Positions 16,413 to 24,885 of a DNA stretch of 64,000 nucleotides are shown piece after piece (within the stretch, counting starts at the first letter, position 1; each line of letters starts with the position of its first letter). Under the pieces are notes generated by a model that was not told the origin of the DNA, searched no databases, and was given only the letters and a program-made list of their open reading frames with translations. The position numbers and the translations under genes are program-made. Location: the NCBI GenBank assembly GCA_017303655.1, contig JAFLCE010000001.1, positions 124,001 to 188,000 on the forward strand, given 5' to 3'. This DNA is from Anaerolineae bacterium. Its GTDB lineage: Bacteria > Chloroflexota > Anaerolineae > Anaerolineales > Villigracilaceae.

Positions 16413-17633
16413 ATGAAATCGTATGAAGTAGTGATAATTGGCGGCGGAGTGCTTGGTGGAGCCGTCGCCTTTTATTTGGCGAAGCGCGGCGTGGAGAATA
16501 TCCTTCTTCTCGAACGTAACAGCACCGCACAGGGCAACTCCAGTCTCGCTGCGGGTCTGCTCACACGTGGACGTTTCAAGCCAGCCTTGATCCCGATGGT
16601 ATTGGAAACCTACGAAGCCATTCATGAAGTCGAAACAATTACCCATGGCTCCTTGAATGTGCATCGAACTGGCTGCTTATATGCTGCCGTATCCACTGAA
16701 CATCAAAAAAATCTGCGTGAACTCGCCTCTATCTCTACGGAAGGCGGTCTCAAAGTGGAATGGCTCGACACCACCACTGCCTCCCATCTCTTGCCATGGA
16801 TGCGTCTGCCGCGCGACACCAGCATAGTCTTCATGCCCGAAGATGGCTATGTGGATGGCTACACTCTCGCCAGCGGTTACATCAAAGCGGCACAGACGCT
16901 CGGTGTTCAAGTTCGTGAAAACACAGAGGTTACTGAAATCATCCGGCGAGGCGAACAGATCATCGGCGTGAAAACTGCAAATGAGAAGATACATGCCAAC
17001 GTCGTGATCGATGCGGCGGGTGTGTGGGCGGGTTTGCTCGCGCATGAGATCGGCATTGGTCTGCCAATGGCTCCCATTCGCAGTCATTATTGGATCACCG
17101 AACCGCATCCGCAATTTTTGCCGGAGCAACCCTTCGTCATTTTGCCGGATGCAAGAGCATACGCTCGCCCTGAATCAAATCGCTTGCTCTTTGGCTTCCG
17201 CGAGCGCGAATCCGCTTCGGTGCATCCTTTCGATCTACCCGACTCAATGAATGGCTTCACTTTCAAAAAAGATTCACAAGGCTGGGAAACGCTCATGGAA
17301 GGCGCACCCAACATGAGCCTGTATTTTCCACTCATTGAGCAGATTCAAATTTCAAATTATGTGCGCGGCTTGTCCAATTACACCCCCGATGGAAATTTTG
17401 TTTTGGGAGAATACCCAGGCTTGAGTGGATTCATCGCTGCCACCGGATGCGCCGGAGCAGGCATTGCAATGTCTGGCGGCATCGCCCGCCTCATCGCGGA
17501 CTTGGTCACTGGTCAGTCACCCTATGTTGACCCTACGCCGCATCAGATTCAGCGCTTCGGCGCGGTTGACCCCATGAGCTATGAGTTCATTCAATTATGT
17601 GCGGATGCTAGGTCGGGCAAAGTAACGGGGTAA
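16413..17633 (+). CDS. FAD-dependent amine oxidoreductase of phosphonate clusters (DAO/glycine-oxidase fold)
   Basis: A 406-residue DAO-family flavoenzyme. The dinucleotide-binding motif is EVVIIGGGVLGGAVAFYLA at the start, with LLLERN as the adenosine-ribose acid. VIDAAGVWAGLLA is about residue 200 and a C-terminal FAD block is IAATGCAGAGIAMSGG. Related enzymes next to phosphonatase genes have been reported to oxidise N-methyl-2-aminoethylphosphonate, and sometimes 2-aminoethylphosphonate, directly to phosphonoacetaldehyde. Here it accompanies an intact phnW, so it probably widens substrate range to N-methylated forms. It starts at the base after the phnX stop. Its 3' end overlaps the convergent acyltransferase gene by 43 bases. 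Confidence 0.85.
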   Translation: MKSYEVVIIGGGVLGGAVAFYLAKRGVENILLLERNSTAQGNSSLAAGLLTRGRFKPALIPMVLETYEAIHEVETITHGSLNVHRTGCLYAAVSTEHQKNLRELASISTEGGLKVEWLDTTTASHLLPWMRLPRDTSIVFMPEDGYVDGYTLASGYIKAAQTLGVQVRENTEVTEIIRRGEQIIGVKTANEKIHANVVIDAAGVWAGLLAHEIGIGLPMAPIRSHYWITEPHPQFLPEQPFVILPDARAYARPESNRLLFGFRERESASVHPFDLPDSMNGFTFKKDSQGWETLMEGAPNMSLYFPLIEQIQISNYVRGLSNYTPDGNFVLGEYPGLSGFIAATGCAGAGIAMSGGIARLIADLVTGQSPYVDPTPHQIQRFGAVDPMSYEFIQLCADARSGKVTG

Positions 17634-18490
17634 GTTTCTTGTAGATGTTTTTTGAGCGTTCTTCTGGCGGCATCTTCAATGCCTGCCAAAGTCGTTCCCC
17701 TCGATAGCAATTCCCCAAATGTGACTCGTGGTCGCAAACCGAACAACTCTTTACCGCTCAACGCCTGCCGTAGGATCTGGTACATAAACGCCAGCCGTTG
17801 ACGGTCGGGGCGCGACTTGCGAAACCAGGTGATGGGATGGTTAAAGATTCGTTCTGAGATTACGCCACTCACTGCAGTAGCCAGCACCTGTGTTTCAGGC
17901 GCATTCTTGATGAAGATTTCCAAGCTGCGCGACCAGTGATCAAATTCCGCATCTGGCGCGGGCATAAAAGCAGGGTCTGGCTCAATCCCTCCGCGTGGGA
18001 AGATCAGCAATGCTCCGCCGCTCTTCAAATGACGGATCGCATTGCGGATGGTTTGCATCCGTCCGAAAGTATTCTTTACATTCGGTGAAAAGATGGCGCA
18101 TGAACTTATATGTGGTACGAACTGATAGGGCGGGATCTCACCGATGATGATCTTAAAGTCACGTCTGGGGATACAGGCTGTGATGACCAGGGCATCATAT
18201 GAAGCGGGATGATTTGACGCGATAATCAGAGGTCCGGTTTTAGGGATCAGTTCAGCACCATTAACATCGAATCCAGTGATGAAATGCTTTAGAAGCCACC
18301 TTGCTCCCTGCATGGATCCATGTTGTTCGATCTCACGATCCAAGCCGAGGACAATATCCGCAAAACGCAGGGTTGATTTTTCAAAGAAGAGGCGGATAAG
18401 GGACTGGGTCACAGGATGATTCGGCAACCCCATCGCGCGGATGATTTCATTAATAAACGAAGTGTTAAGAGGAAGAAGTCGGTCGTCCAT
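17591..18490 (-). CDS. 1-acylglycerol-3-phosphate acyltransferase-like (PlsC family) protein
   Basis: A 299-residue protein of the PlsC/LPLAT fold. The catalytic HX4D motif is seen as ASNHPASYDALV near residue 95, and the substrate-binding block FPRGGIEPDP near residue 165. Such enzymes transfer a fatty acyl group to lysophosphatidate or a related lipid at the membrane. There is no clear N-terminal membrane helix. It is encoded alone, converging on the phosphonate operon, with its start facing the terminator of the next minus-strand operon. The exact acceptor is unknown. Confidence 0.8.
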   Translation of the reverse strand: MDDRLLPLNTSFINEIIRAMGLPNHPVTQSLIRLFFEKSTLRFADIVLGLDREIEQHGSMQGARWLLKHFITGFDVNGAELIPKTGPLIIASNHPASYDALVITACIPRRDFKIIIGEIPPYQFVPHISSCAIFSPNVKNTFGRMQTIRNAIRHLKSGGALLIFPRGGIEPDPAFMPAPDAEFDHWSRSLEIFIKNAPETQVLATAVSGVISERIFNHPITWFRKSRPDRQRLAFMYQILRQALSGKELFGLRPRVTFGELLSRGTTLAGIEDAARRTLKKHLQETYPVTLPDLASAHN

Positions 18491-18504
18491 AGCTCGTTAC
18501 GAAA

Positions 18505-18539
18505 AAAGAGACAGTCATTTCTGAAGTGACTGTCTCTTT
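18505..18539 (-). terminator. Rho-independent terminator of the VWA/binding-protein operon
   Basis: A 16-bp stem (18505-18520 with 18524-18539, one G-U) and a 3-base loop. On the minus strand it is followed by a run of six to seven T, and it lies three bases beyond the stop of the coiled-coil gene. Confidence 0.85.
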
Positions 18540-18542
18540 AAC

Positions 18543-19280
18543 TTATACTAGTGAGGTTTTCTCCAACTCCGCATCGAACTGTTTAAGTTCTGTCTGCTCG
18601 GTCTGTAGGGCTTGCAACAGCGGAGGAACTTTCGCGGCGACTTGTTTCGCGTCGCGTCCCTTTAGGCTCGCAATGCCGGTGACAACACCGTCCACAGCGT
18701 TGTTCGTGCCCGTGAGCTGCGCCTCGAAGCGTGAGAGCAGTGTCGCTACGTTTTTCATCTGTATTTTACGTGTTTGCAGGGATCGCAACGCTTCTTCAAA
18801 TTCTTTCTTTTCGTTTTCATTTGCAGCGGCGGCAATATTTTTCTGCATGGTCGCAATATCTTCATCGAAACTGCTTGCTGCGAGTTGTTGCACCGAAAAA
18901 TTGTTTTCCAAAGCGGTCATGTTCAGGCTGAGTTGATAGGCATGCTCCACCAGTTCATCGAGCGTATCTTGCATGGGTAGGACGTTGCGCCGGAAGGCTG
19001 GCGAGACGCCCTGCAATGAATTGAAGATCGAAATACGGGCACGGTCAAGCCGGTCGAAGCGACTTTGAAATCGCTGCGCTAACGGTTCGCGTGACTGACG
19101 GGTGAACGTCATTTGCAAGCCTGGGTCACGGGCAATGACGGTAACCATGATGAACCAGAAGAGTAATCCCAAAGGCGCAAGCCACCACGCCGAACAGAGA
19201 CCAGCAGCTGCCGTCAGCGCAAGCATGGATAGGTTAAGTGGATGCAGCAAAGAGGAAAGAAGAGGCGAGCGGTTGGTCAT
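18543..19280 (-). CDS. Membrane-anchored coiled-coil protein of unknown function
   Basis: A 245-residue protein. Two closely spaced hydrophobic helices occupy about residues 15-50, followed by a long charged helical region (about 60-240) with heptad-like Leu/Ala patterns, as in DTLDELVEHAYQLSLNM and ANENEKKEFEEALRSLQT. No catalytic motif was recognised. The layout, an N-terminal membrane hairpin with a cytoplasmic coiled coil, recalls proteins found beside VWA or toxic-anion-resistance genes, but I cannot assign it. It starts three bases after the VWA gene stop, so the two are almost certainly co-translated. It is the last gene before a terminator. Confidence 0.7.
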   Translation of the reverse strand: MTNRSPLLSSLLHPLNLSMLALTAAAGLCSAWWLAPLGLLFWFIMVTVIARDPGLQMTFTRQSREPLAQRFQSRFDRLDRARISIFNSLQGVSPAFRRNVLPMQDTLDELVEHAYQLSLNMTALENNFSVQQLAASSFDEDIATMQKNIAAAANENEKKEFEEALRSLQTRKIQMKNVATLLSRFEAQLTGTNNAVDGVVTGIASLKGRDAKQVAAKVPPLLQALQTEQTELKQFDAELEKTSLV

Positions 19281-19283
19281 GGC

Positions 19284-20951
19284 TTAGAAGAAGGTCGCGA
19301 TCTCATCGTAGATTTTCTGAATGGTTTCCGGCGAGCTGTCATATTGTTTGCCACCGCTCGGCTCTGCGATCTGTTTGAGGATGTCAGAATCGGCGTCCTC
19401 GCCAAACGCAATGGTGAACACCTTGATGGCGTTGCCACCCTCCTCTTCCGAGGCTTGGATCTGCCGAATGACCTCATCCAATGCGGCGGTGGAGGCGGTA
19501 TCTGCACCATCGCTTAATACCACAATCGCGCGGATGTGATTTGGGTCGCCTTCTGTTTGTAAGTCTTGGTAGGCTTTTAGTGTTGCATCGTACAGGCTGG
19601 TGTTGTTCTGTTCAAAGATTCCTGAAACACTATCAGTCACTTGCTGGCGTTTGTCGCCAATTTGAGTTAATGGCGTGAGGGTTGTGATCTGGTCGTTGAA
19701 CAGGTCAATGCGTAGGCGGTCGCGTTCATCCAGCTTGGTGATGAATTGGATCAGACTGGAACGCGCCGAGGTGATCTTGTCACCGCGCATACTGCCGGAG
19801 ATATCCATCACCACGATCAGGTCAACGGGTTTCTTGGTGGTGCGCCACAAAGACTCAATACCCGTGATGACGGATGCACTCGGTATTTCGAGGATGGTCT
19901 GCGGTTGGGAAATATCCACGCCATGTTCGGCATTGAGTGGAGCAGTTAGCGGAATGGATGGATCTGCCGGGCGGAAGCCATATTTCAATGCTTCCAATTG
20001 TTGTGGTTTATCCAGCAGGAAGGTTTCAAATAATTCCGCTGCTGCTTTTTGCTCGGGCGTTACCCATGGCGCATTGAGAATTGCATACGGGTTGTTCGTC
20101 CAGAAGGTACCTTCTTTGGGATAAATCGCCACCACAGGGACTTGCGCTGATGCGCCGCTAATGCGTTTCGTCTCCTGAGCCACGATCAGGTTTTCATATA
20201 AGATCGCCGCGCTCAAGTACGACGGTCCGCGCTCAAACATGCGCTCGGCAAAAAAACCGGTGCTTGTGCCGTAATGAATAATGCTGCTCTCCACGCCGGT
20301 CATGAACTCGATCAGTTCAGGGGATTGCAGGTCGGCTTCGGTCAGTCCGCGCTGTTTGCCCAAGCCAGCATACGTCTCTGCGATGATCGACGTGATGCCG
20401 CTGTTGCTGTATGCCGGATGCGTATGACCAAATTTGAAGCGTCCCCATTCGGGGTGTCCATAGGCTGACCAGCCTTCTTCTGATGTGGCAAGCGCGGCAA
20501 TGTCTTCCCAGCCGATGGCTTTATCAGGCCAGCCGAGTGCCTGTGCCATCGGTCGCCACATGGCGATCACCACCGGGCTGAGTACTAGGTCGTTGGGCGT
20601 GTCAACCACAAGATCATCCGTATGGGATTTTTTCCATTCGGCGTTGGCGACGGGGATATAAATGGAAGATGCGGGACTCCAGACTGTGGGCTGGAGCGTA
20701 CCATCAATGATGCCGCGCACCGCCTCGATCGACCCGATGGCTGTTGCCTCCACCACGATCGTTTTCCCATCTGACGTTTGGTTCCGTGCCTCGTTAAATT
20801 GCTGAACGAGCGGTTCCAGCCATTCCCGTTTCTCAGAGCCGTACACAATACTGACTGTCACCTGCTCGCCGGGGATGAATTGCTCCACCGCACTGCATGC
20901 GCTCAAGATAAGTGACAGAATGGTAAAAATTGACAAGATACGAAGTTTCAT
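19284..20951 (-). CDS. Lipoprotein with solute-binding-like domain fused to a VWA domain
   Basis: A 555-residue secreted lipoprotein (lipobox LSACSA near residue 18). Residues about 30-345 resemble an ABC extracellular binding protein (VSIVYGSEKREWLEPLV, WGRFKFGHTHPAYSNSG, KYGFRPADPSIPL). Residues about 370-550 form a von Willebrand factor A domain with MIDAS residues in VMDISGSMRGDK and AIVVLSDGADTA. The binding-domain half is clearly paralogous to the protein at 21029-22237. There is no transporter permease or ATPase nearby, so transport is unlikely. A sensing, adhesion or metal-dependent protein-interaction role at the cell surface is more plausible. Confidence 0.82.
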   Translation of the reverse strand: MKLRILSIFTILSLILSACSAVEQFIPGEQVTVSIVYGSEKREWLEPLVQQFNEARNQTSDGKTIVVEATAIGSIEAVRGIIDGTLQPTVWSPASSIYIPVANAEWKKSHTDDLVVDTPNDLVLSPVVIAMWRPMAQALGWPDKAIGWEDIAALATSEEGWSAYGHPEWGRFKFGHTHPAYSNSGITSIIAETYAGLGKQRGLTEADLQSPELIEFMTGVESSIIHYGTSTGFFAERMFERGPSYLSAAILYENLIVAQETKRISGASAQVPVVAIYPKEGTFWTNNPYAILNAPWVTPEQKAAAELFETFLLDKPQQLEALKYGFRPADPSIPLTAPLNAEHGVDISQPQTILEIPSASVITGIESLWRTTKKPVDLIVVMDISGSMRGDKITSARSSLIQFITKLDERDRLRIDLFNDQITTLTPLTQIGDKRQQVTDSVSGIFEQNNTSLYDATLKAYQDLQTEGDPNHIRAIVVLSDGADTASTAALDEVIRQIQASEEEGGNAIKVFTIAFGEDADSDILKQIAEPSGGKQYDSSPETIQKIYDEIATFF

Positions 20952-20978
20952 TTTTTCTTTTCTCGTTTTTGGAATCCC

Positions 20979-21016
20979 GAAGTTCTACTTCAGGCATGCG
21001 CAAGTAGAACTTGCGC
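20979..21016. repeat. Pair of short inverted repeats between two paralogous genes
   Basis: Two small palindromes lie side by side: a 5-bp arm pair at 20979-20991 with TCT between, and an 8-bp arm pair at 20998-21005/21009-21016 with AGA between. Their cores (agttctactt and agtagaactt) are related by inversion. No T-run follows. They look like REP-type intercistronic hairpins. Confidence 0.5.
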
Positions 21017-21028
21017 GCTCCACTATAT

Positions 21029-22237
21029 TTATCTACTTACGTTCCTAGACCAAAAATCTCTCAACGTATTGAGTACATTCCCGGCAGGGATCTCCACGTC
21101 GGGTAGGTTGGAGAGGTCAGCGCGGAAGCCGTTGGCAGCGTAGCGGTCAAATGGGGAGCCTGTTTGTTCTAGGGGGATGGATGTATCCACCGGGCGGAAA
21201 CCGTATTTGAGCAGCGCCAGTTGTTGGGCGGGTTCGCTGGACAAATAGTCCATGAATAATTTTGCAGCTTCTGTTTGCTGGGGCGTGACCCAATCAGTGT
21301 TGAGAATGCAGAAAGGATGGTCGCTCCACAACAAAGCGGGCGGATAATACACGCGCAGTTCGCCATAACGTCCCACCGCGTTCTCGGCTTGTTCAATGGC
21401 AGTCGCTTCATACACAGCGACAATGTCGAAGGTGCTGGGACCATAGACCACCATTTTTTCCATCAGTGGACCGGTGCTGTATTCGAATGTGCCAATCGAG
21501 GATTCGGTTTCGAGAAACCATTGCTGGTATTCAGTATTCGAAAGAATGTCTGATGCGCTCAGGTTGGAAGTCTTGCCGTAGTAGCCGTAGGTCATGAGCA
21601 GCGTGGTCATGTATCCGCTGTTGGATTTTAGCGGGTCGGTGTGCCCGAATTTGACATAGCCCCACTCAGGATGATTGAGCGCTGCCCAGCCTTGCGGGTC
21701 GGTGAGTACGTTGTGTAAATCTTTCCACAGCAACTTGCCAGGTTGTTCGCCCCATAATACATCGGCGCGTTCTTTCCATGCGACAAGCACAAGGGGAGTC
21801 GTGACAATGGGACGGCATGAGGTCTGGTCGGCGGGATTCACGATCGGGTTGCCGAATTTTACAGTCGAAGAATCAACCATCGCTGCGATCTGAAGCGAAC
21901 TGGCGGGGCTGACGATGACCGGCTGGCGAGTCCCATCCAGGACGGCGGCGTTAACTTCCCACGATCCCATTTTTTCCAATTCGATCAGAACCGGGTGACC
22001 ATCAATGGTTGGGTTGGTTGCTTCAAAATCTGCGATGACTTCCGTCAGCCAGGCTTCCTTCTCGGTAGAATATAAGACTGAAACCACCACCGGTTCTGGT
22101 GGTGGAAGAATGAGTTCGCGCGCGGGCGCATATGCCATTGAACGAAAAGAGGGGAGGACCAAAGCGGCAACCAAAACCCCAATGGCTGCCAGTAGATACA
22201 CAATGAAAAGGAACCAGTTAAGGCGCGGTGTATACAT
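21029..22237 (-). CDS. Membrane-anchored extracellular solute-binding-like protein
   Basis: A 402-residue protein with an uncleaved-looking N-terminal transmembrane segment (about residues 8-30) followed by a proline-rich linker and a periplasmic-binding-protein fold. Shared blocks with the VWA protein downstream include VSVLYSTEKEAWL, VSPASSLQIAAM, WGYVKFGHTDPLKSNSG and KYGFRPVDTSIPL. It lacks the VWA domain and the lipobox. It is the first gene of the three-gene minus-strand operon, behind a good promoter candidate at 22274-22302. With no permease nearby it probably works as a surface receptor with its paralogue. Confidence 0.78.
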   Translation of the reverse strand: MYTPRLNWFLFIVYLLAAIGVLVAALVLPSFRSMAYAPARELILPPPEPVVVSVLYSTEKEAWLTEVIADFEATNPTIDGHPVLIELEKMGSWEVNAAVLDGTRQPVIVSPASSLQIAAMVDSSTVKFGNPIVNPADQTSCRPIVTTPLVLVAWKERADVLWGEQPGKLLWKDLHNVLTDPQGWAALNHPEWGYVKFGHTDPLKSNSGYMTTLLMTYGYYGKTSNLSASDILSNTEYQQWFLETESSIGTFEYSTGPLMEKMVVYGPSTFDIVAVYEATAIEQAENAVGRYGELRVYYPPALLWSDHPFCILNTDWVTPQQTEAAKLFMDYLSSEPAQQLALLKYGFRPVDTSIPLEQTGSPFDRYAANGFRADLSNLPDVEIPAGNVLNTLRDFWSRNVSR

Positions 22238-22273
22238 TTTTGTTTCCGCATTAACTATAAACGAGATGGAATT

Positions 22274-22302
22274 TTATTAAGTTAATGAATTGTTAATTCA
22301 AA
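22274..22302 (-). promoter_or_regulatory. Sigma70-type promoter candidate for the binding-protein/VWA operon
   Basis: On the minus strand TTGAAT (22302-22297) and TAATAA (22279-22274) are separated by exactly 17 bases. The -10 box is about 37 bases upstream of the first ATG, in an AT-rich gene-free patch. Confidence 0.45.
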
Positions 22303-22351
22303 GAGAGGCTGTGCTTGGGATAAAAAGTAATGAAAGTGCATGAAATTAGAC

Positions 22352-22774
22352 TCATCTAAGTTGCCGGAAGCGGGTTATTGTCAATGCGGAGAGCAGCATC
22401 CCTGAAAAGAGGAGATGTTTGATGAACTCGAAGACACCAATACTGCCGACAGTATTATCGAAGATGATTGGTCCGAGATAGGATAGCATGGATATGCTGA
22501 TGATGCTCACCTTTACCCAGGGTTCACGATCGCTCCAAAAACGCCAGAGAAGGATTAGACCGGTGATGCCCAAGATAAGATTAAGAAACCCAAGCAGACG
22601 AAAAAGCGCAGAGAGATATGACAATGCTGCTGTTGCAGTCGCTGGGATTTGATACACAGATGATGAGAATGTTTCGACAAGAATGTTTGGTGAAAGCAAT
22701 GCAATCAAGCCATAAAGGATCAAGCCTGCGTTTGCCGTTCCGAAGGTGATTAAGAAGAATCGAAGTTTATTCAT
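22352..22774 (-). CDS. Small four-helix membrane protein of unknown function
   Basis: A 140-residue protein with four hydrophobic segments, at about residues 8-28, 45-80 (two), and 92-130, with a short basic C terminus. No recognised motif. It lies 18 bases downstream of the deazaflavin-dependent reductase gene on the same strand, so it may be its membrane partner or simply share its transcript. Codon use looks like that of the neighbours. Confidence 0.65.
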   Translation of the reverse strand: MNKLRFFLITFGTANAGLILYGLIALLSPNILVETFSSSVYQIPATATAALSYLSALFRLLGFLNLILGITGLILLWRFWSDREPWVKVSIISISMLSYLGPIIFDNTVGSIGVFEFIKHLLFSGMLLSALTITRFRQLR

Positions 22775-22792
22775 AGTCTTTTTTCCCAGGCA

Positions 22793-23251
22793 TTAGAGAT
22801 TGGGATGTAAGATAACCATCGCTTTTTCTTTGCAGAATTTTTCGAGGTTTGCGCGGCTGACACGCCAAGGCAGACTGTCGAACAGACTCATGATGAGGCG
22901 GATCATGACCGGGTGACGTTTCAGGCGCAGTTCGATGAAATCGGCGATACGGATCGGGTCAGTGACTGGCTCGGCAGTGGCATCGAATTCATGGTCACGG
23001 ATCCGAACGCGGACCTTGGGGTTGGCACGGATATTCTTGAACCAGTCTGCATCTAATCCGCGCGCCGAGGCGATGTAGTAATCTCCATTTACTTCCTCAT
23101 ATTGGAGCGGAGTTTGGCGCAGCAAACCAGATTTTCTCCCGATGGTAGTTAAGATCATCACCACGCGAGTGGGACCGATTCCGCGCTTGTAGTTCGCCAT
23201 CATGCGGGTGTTGAGATTTTTCATGCGGTGATAAATAGTTTGGGCTGGCAT
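22793..23251 (-). CDS. Deazaflavin-dependent (F420/Ddn-type) nitroreductase family protein
   Basis: A 152-residue single-domain protein of the split-barrel Ddn family. MILTTIGRKSGLLRQTPLQ near residue 35 is the phosphate-binding signature, followed by GDYYIASARGLDADWFKNI and NPKVRVRIRDHEFDATAEPV. Characterised relatives use coenzyme F420, sometimes FMN, to reduce nitro-compounds or quinones. No F420 biosynthesis gene is in the window, so the cofactor is inferred. It starts three bases after the upstream membrane-protein gene. Confidence 0.85.
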   Translation of the reverse strand: MPAQTIYHRMKNLNTRMMANYKRGIGPTRVVMILTTIGRKSGLLRQTPLQYEEVNGDYYIASARGLDADWFKNIRANPKVRVRIRDHEFDATAEPVTDPIRIADFIELRLKRHPVMIRLIMSLFDSLPWRVSRANLEKFCKEKAMVILHPNL

Positions 23252-23254
23252 TGT

Positions 23255-23713
23255 TTAATCCACCTGTGCAAGCGCCGTGAGCAGTAAAACCAGTACGCCG
23301 CAGATCGCCATTGCGTTGACATACCAGCGGAAGCGGGCAACTGCCTGAACCGCGCCCATGTTCGAACTCATCAACGGACCGACGCGCATGCTGGTGTTGA
23401 ACCAGAAGCCCATCCCGATCATGCCAACGATCAGCAGGTGCTTGATGAGCATCATCACACTCCAAAAGTTGTCGAATTTTCCGATTCCCAAATAATTTGG
23501 ATCAACGAACATCAGGTACACGCCAGTGATGGTGAATACCAGTAGAGAAGCATACATCCATATGCGGCTTCGTTTGGAGATTGCACTGAGCGCAGCGGGG
23601 GTATCCGCGAGGGCAGGCAGATACATCACGGCAAGCAGGACGAAGTGTCCGATGAAGATCACGGTTGCCAGCGCGTGGAGCCAGTAGGATAGTGCGATAA
23701 GAATTGGTGTCAT
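23255..23713 (-). CDS. CopD/DUF2269-like four-helix membrane protein
   Basis: A 152-residue integral membrane protein with four helices. The conserved histidines in SYWLHALATVIFIGHFVLL near residue 10 and the later MLIKHLLIVGMIGMGFWF suggest a possible haem- or copper-binding core, as in CopD-like proteins. It is followed three bases later by the Ddn-type reductase, a pairing that suggests a small membrane-associated redox unit. The function is not established. Confidence 0.65.
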   Translation of the reverse strand: MTPILIALSYWLHALATVIFIGHFVLLAVMYLPALADTPAALSAISKRSRIWMYASLLVFTITGVYLMFVDPNYLGIGKFDNFWSVMMLIKHLLIVGMIGMGFWFNTSMRVGPLMSSNMGAVQAVARFRWYVNAMAICGVLVLLLTALAQVD

Positions 23714-23741
23714 GAATGTTTCCCTCCGAAGGAAATAGGTA

Positions 23742-24194
23742 TCAGAGCGTCAGGTTTTGTATCCCATGCCAGGTATGCAGGGCGATGAATATGACAGAGA
23801 AAACAGCATAAGGCGCAGAGTGACCGATCAATGCAATGCCGAGGAACGGGAGGAGTGGAGTGAGGCGCGGAGCAAGTAATCCAATCGTGCTGGCACTCCA
23901 ATCAGAAGCAGGCATCCAGATTAGGGGAATCCAGGAAGCGAAATAAAGGAGCGTTCCGATAATGTATACCGTTAAGCCTTTTTTGCTGATGTTATTTTGA
24001 ACACGTAGAGGCAATATCAGTGGAAAGGCAAAGATGATGATTCTTGTGATGTTCTCTGCGGTCAATAACCAGACAGGTGAGTTGGCATCCGAAATAACTT
24101 TTTCAAGGGTTATTTCAGGAGCAAGGACAATGTTCCATGCCAGCAATGGAACCATCAACCACAAACAGTTGAGCCAGCGTAATTCGAGTCTCAT
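23742..24194 (-). CDS. Hypothetical membrane protein
   Basis: A 150-residue protein with about four to five hydrophobic segments, starting MRLELRWLNCLWLMVPLLAW. No family was recognised. It is 28 bases upstream of the CopD-like gene on the same strand, so it probably leads a four-gene transcript of small membrane/redox proteins (24194 to 22352). Confidence 0.6.
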   Translation of the reverse strand: MRLELRWLNCLWLMVPLLAWNIVLAPEITLEKVISDANSPVWLLTAENITRIIIFAFPLILPLRVQNNISKKGLTVYIIGTLLYFASWIPLIWMPASDWSASTIGLLAPRLTPLLPFLGIALIGHSAPYAVFSVIFIALHTWHGIQNLTL

Positions 24195-24297
24195 TGGAGA
24201 GAATACCTTATATTGTGTTTCATATCACAATTAACATTGTATACGGACTTCAATCGCTAAGGTTGCTTTTTCCAAAGTTATTTGTAATTTCGCTGGA

Positions 24298-24552
24298 TCA
24301 TTTTTGTAATACGCGGAATGTGTCCATGGCGCGGTTGATTCGGCGGGACATGCTTTCCTGATCCATTTTCCCGAATTTCGGATCCATTTTGTTGAAAGTA
24401 AAAACATCTCCCATTGCATGCAGCATATACATTTGGGTCTGCGAAAAATACCGAAGCCGGTTTGTGTCCAAATAGATTCGCGTCAGGTCCGGTTCGTTGG
24501 AGATCACTACATAATGCGCTCGGATAAAAGGAGACCTATTCAGTAGAGGCTG
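24298..24552 (-). pseudogene. 5'-truncated remnant of an unidentified gene
   Basis: The minus-strand frame from about 24540 to 24298 reads like genuine protein (SPFIRAHYVVISNEPDLTR, then MYMLHAMGDVFTFNKMDP) but has no credible start. It runs into the transposase remnant at its 5' side. The likeliest reading is the C-terminal 80 residues of a gene truncated by an insertion event. A small intact gene starting at the GTG at 24507 (69 residues) cannot be excluded. No family recognised. Confidence 0.4.
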
Positions 24553-24737
24553 TCAATGCAGATTTGCGACATTATTTGAAACGGCTGGCACGAAAATCAC
24601 GTTGTTTTTCACGTCGTCTCGATGCCTTACTCAAGAATCTGCACCTCTTCGCTTATTGTTACAACCAACGTCAATTGATGAAGTTGACTTATTCCCAATG
24701 CAAATTGCCCTTCATCGATTTCCTTCCTCCTCAATAA
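24531..24737 (+). mobile_element. IS1-like transposase C-terminal remnant
   Basis: In the plus frame ending at the TAA at 24735-24737 the translation includes VEAVNADLRHYLKRLARKS and LHLFAYCYNQRQLMK, the typical C-terminal end of IS1-family-like transposases (E near NADLRHYL, then RKSRCFSR, then YNRRQL). Only about 68 residues remain, with no start and no DDE N-terminal part. Terminal inverted repeats were not found. It is a dead insertion-sequence relic next to the ComM repeat copy 2. Confidence 0.65.
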
Positions 24738-24885
24738 TGAACACTCCCACTTTACCAACTCATCATTAATTCGGGAATTAGTTAACGTAAATGTTGCACT
24801 CCTCCGTTTCTCTCCCGTTCGTACTGCAGAACGCAGTTTTTTATACTACATAGAATCGACTCCAAAAGCTGATTCTTTTATTCAA

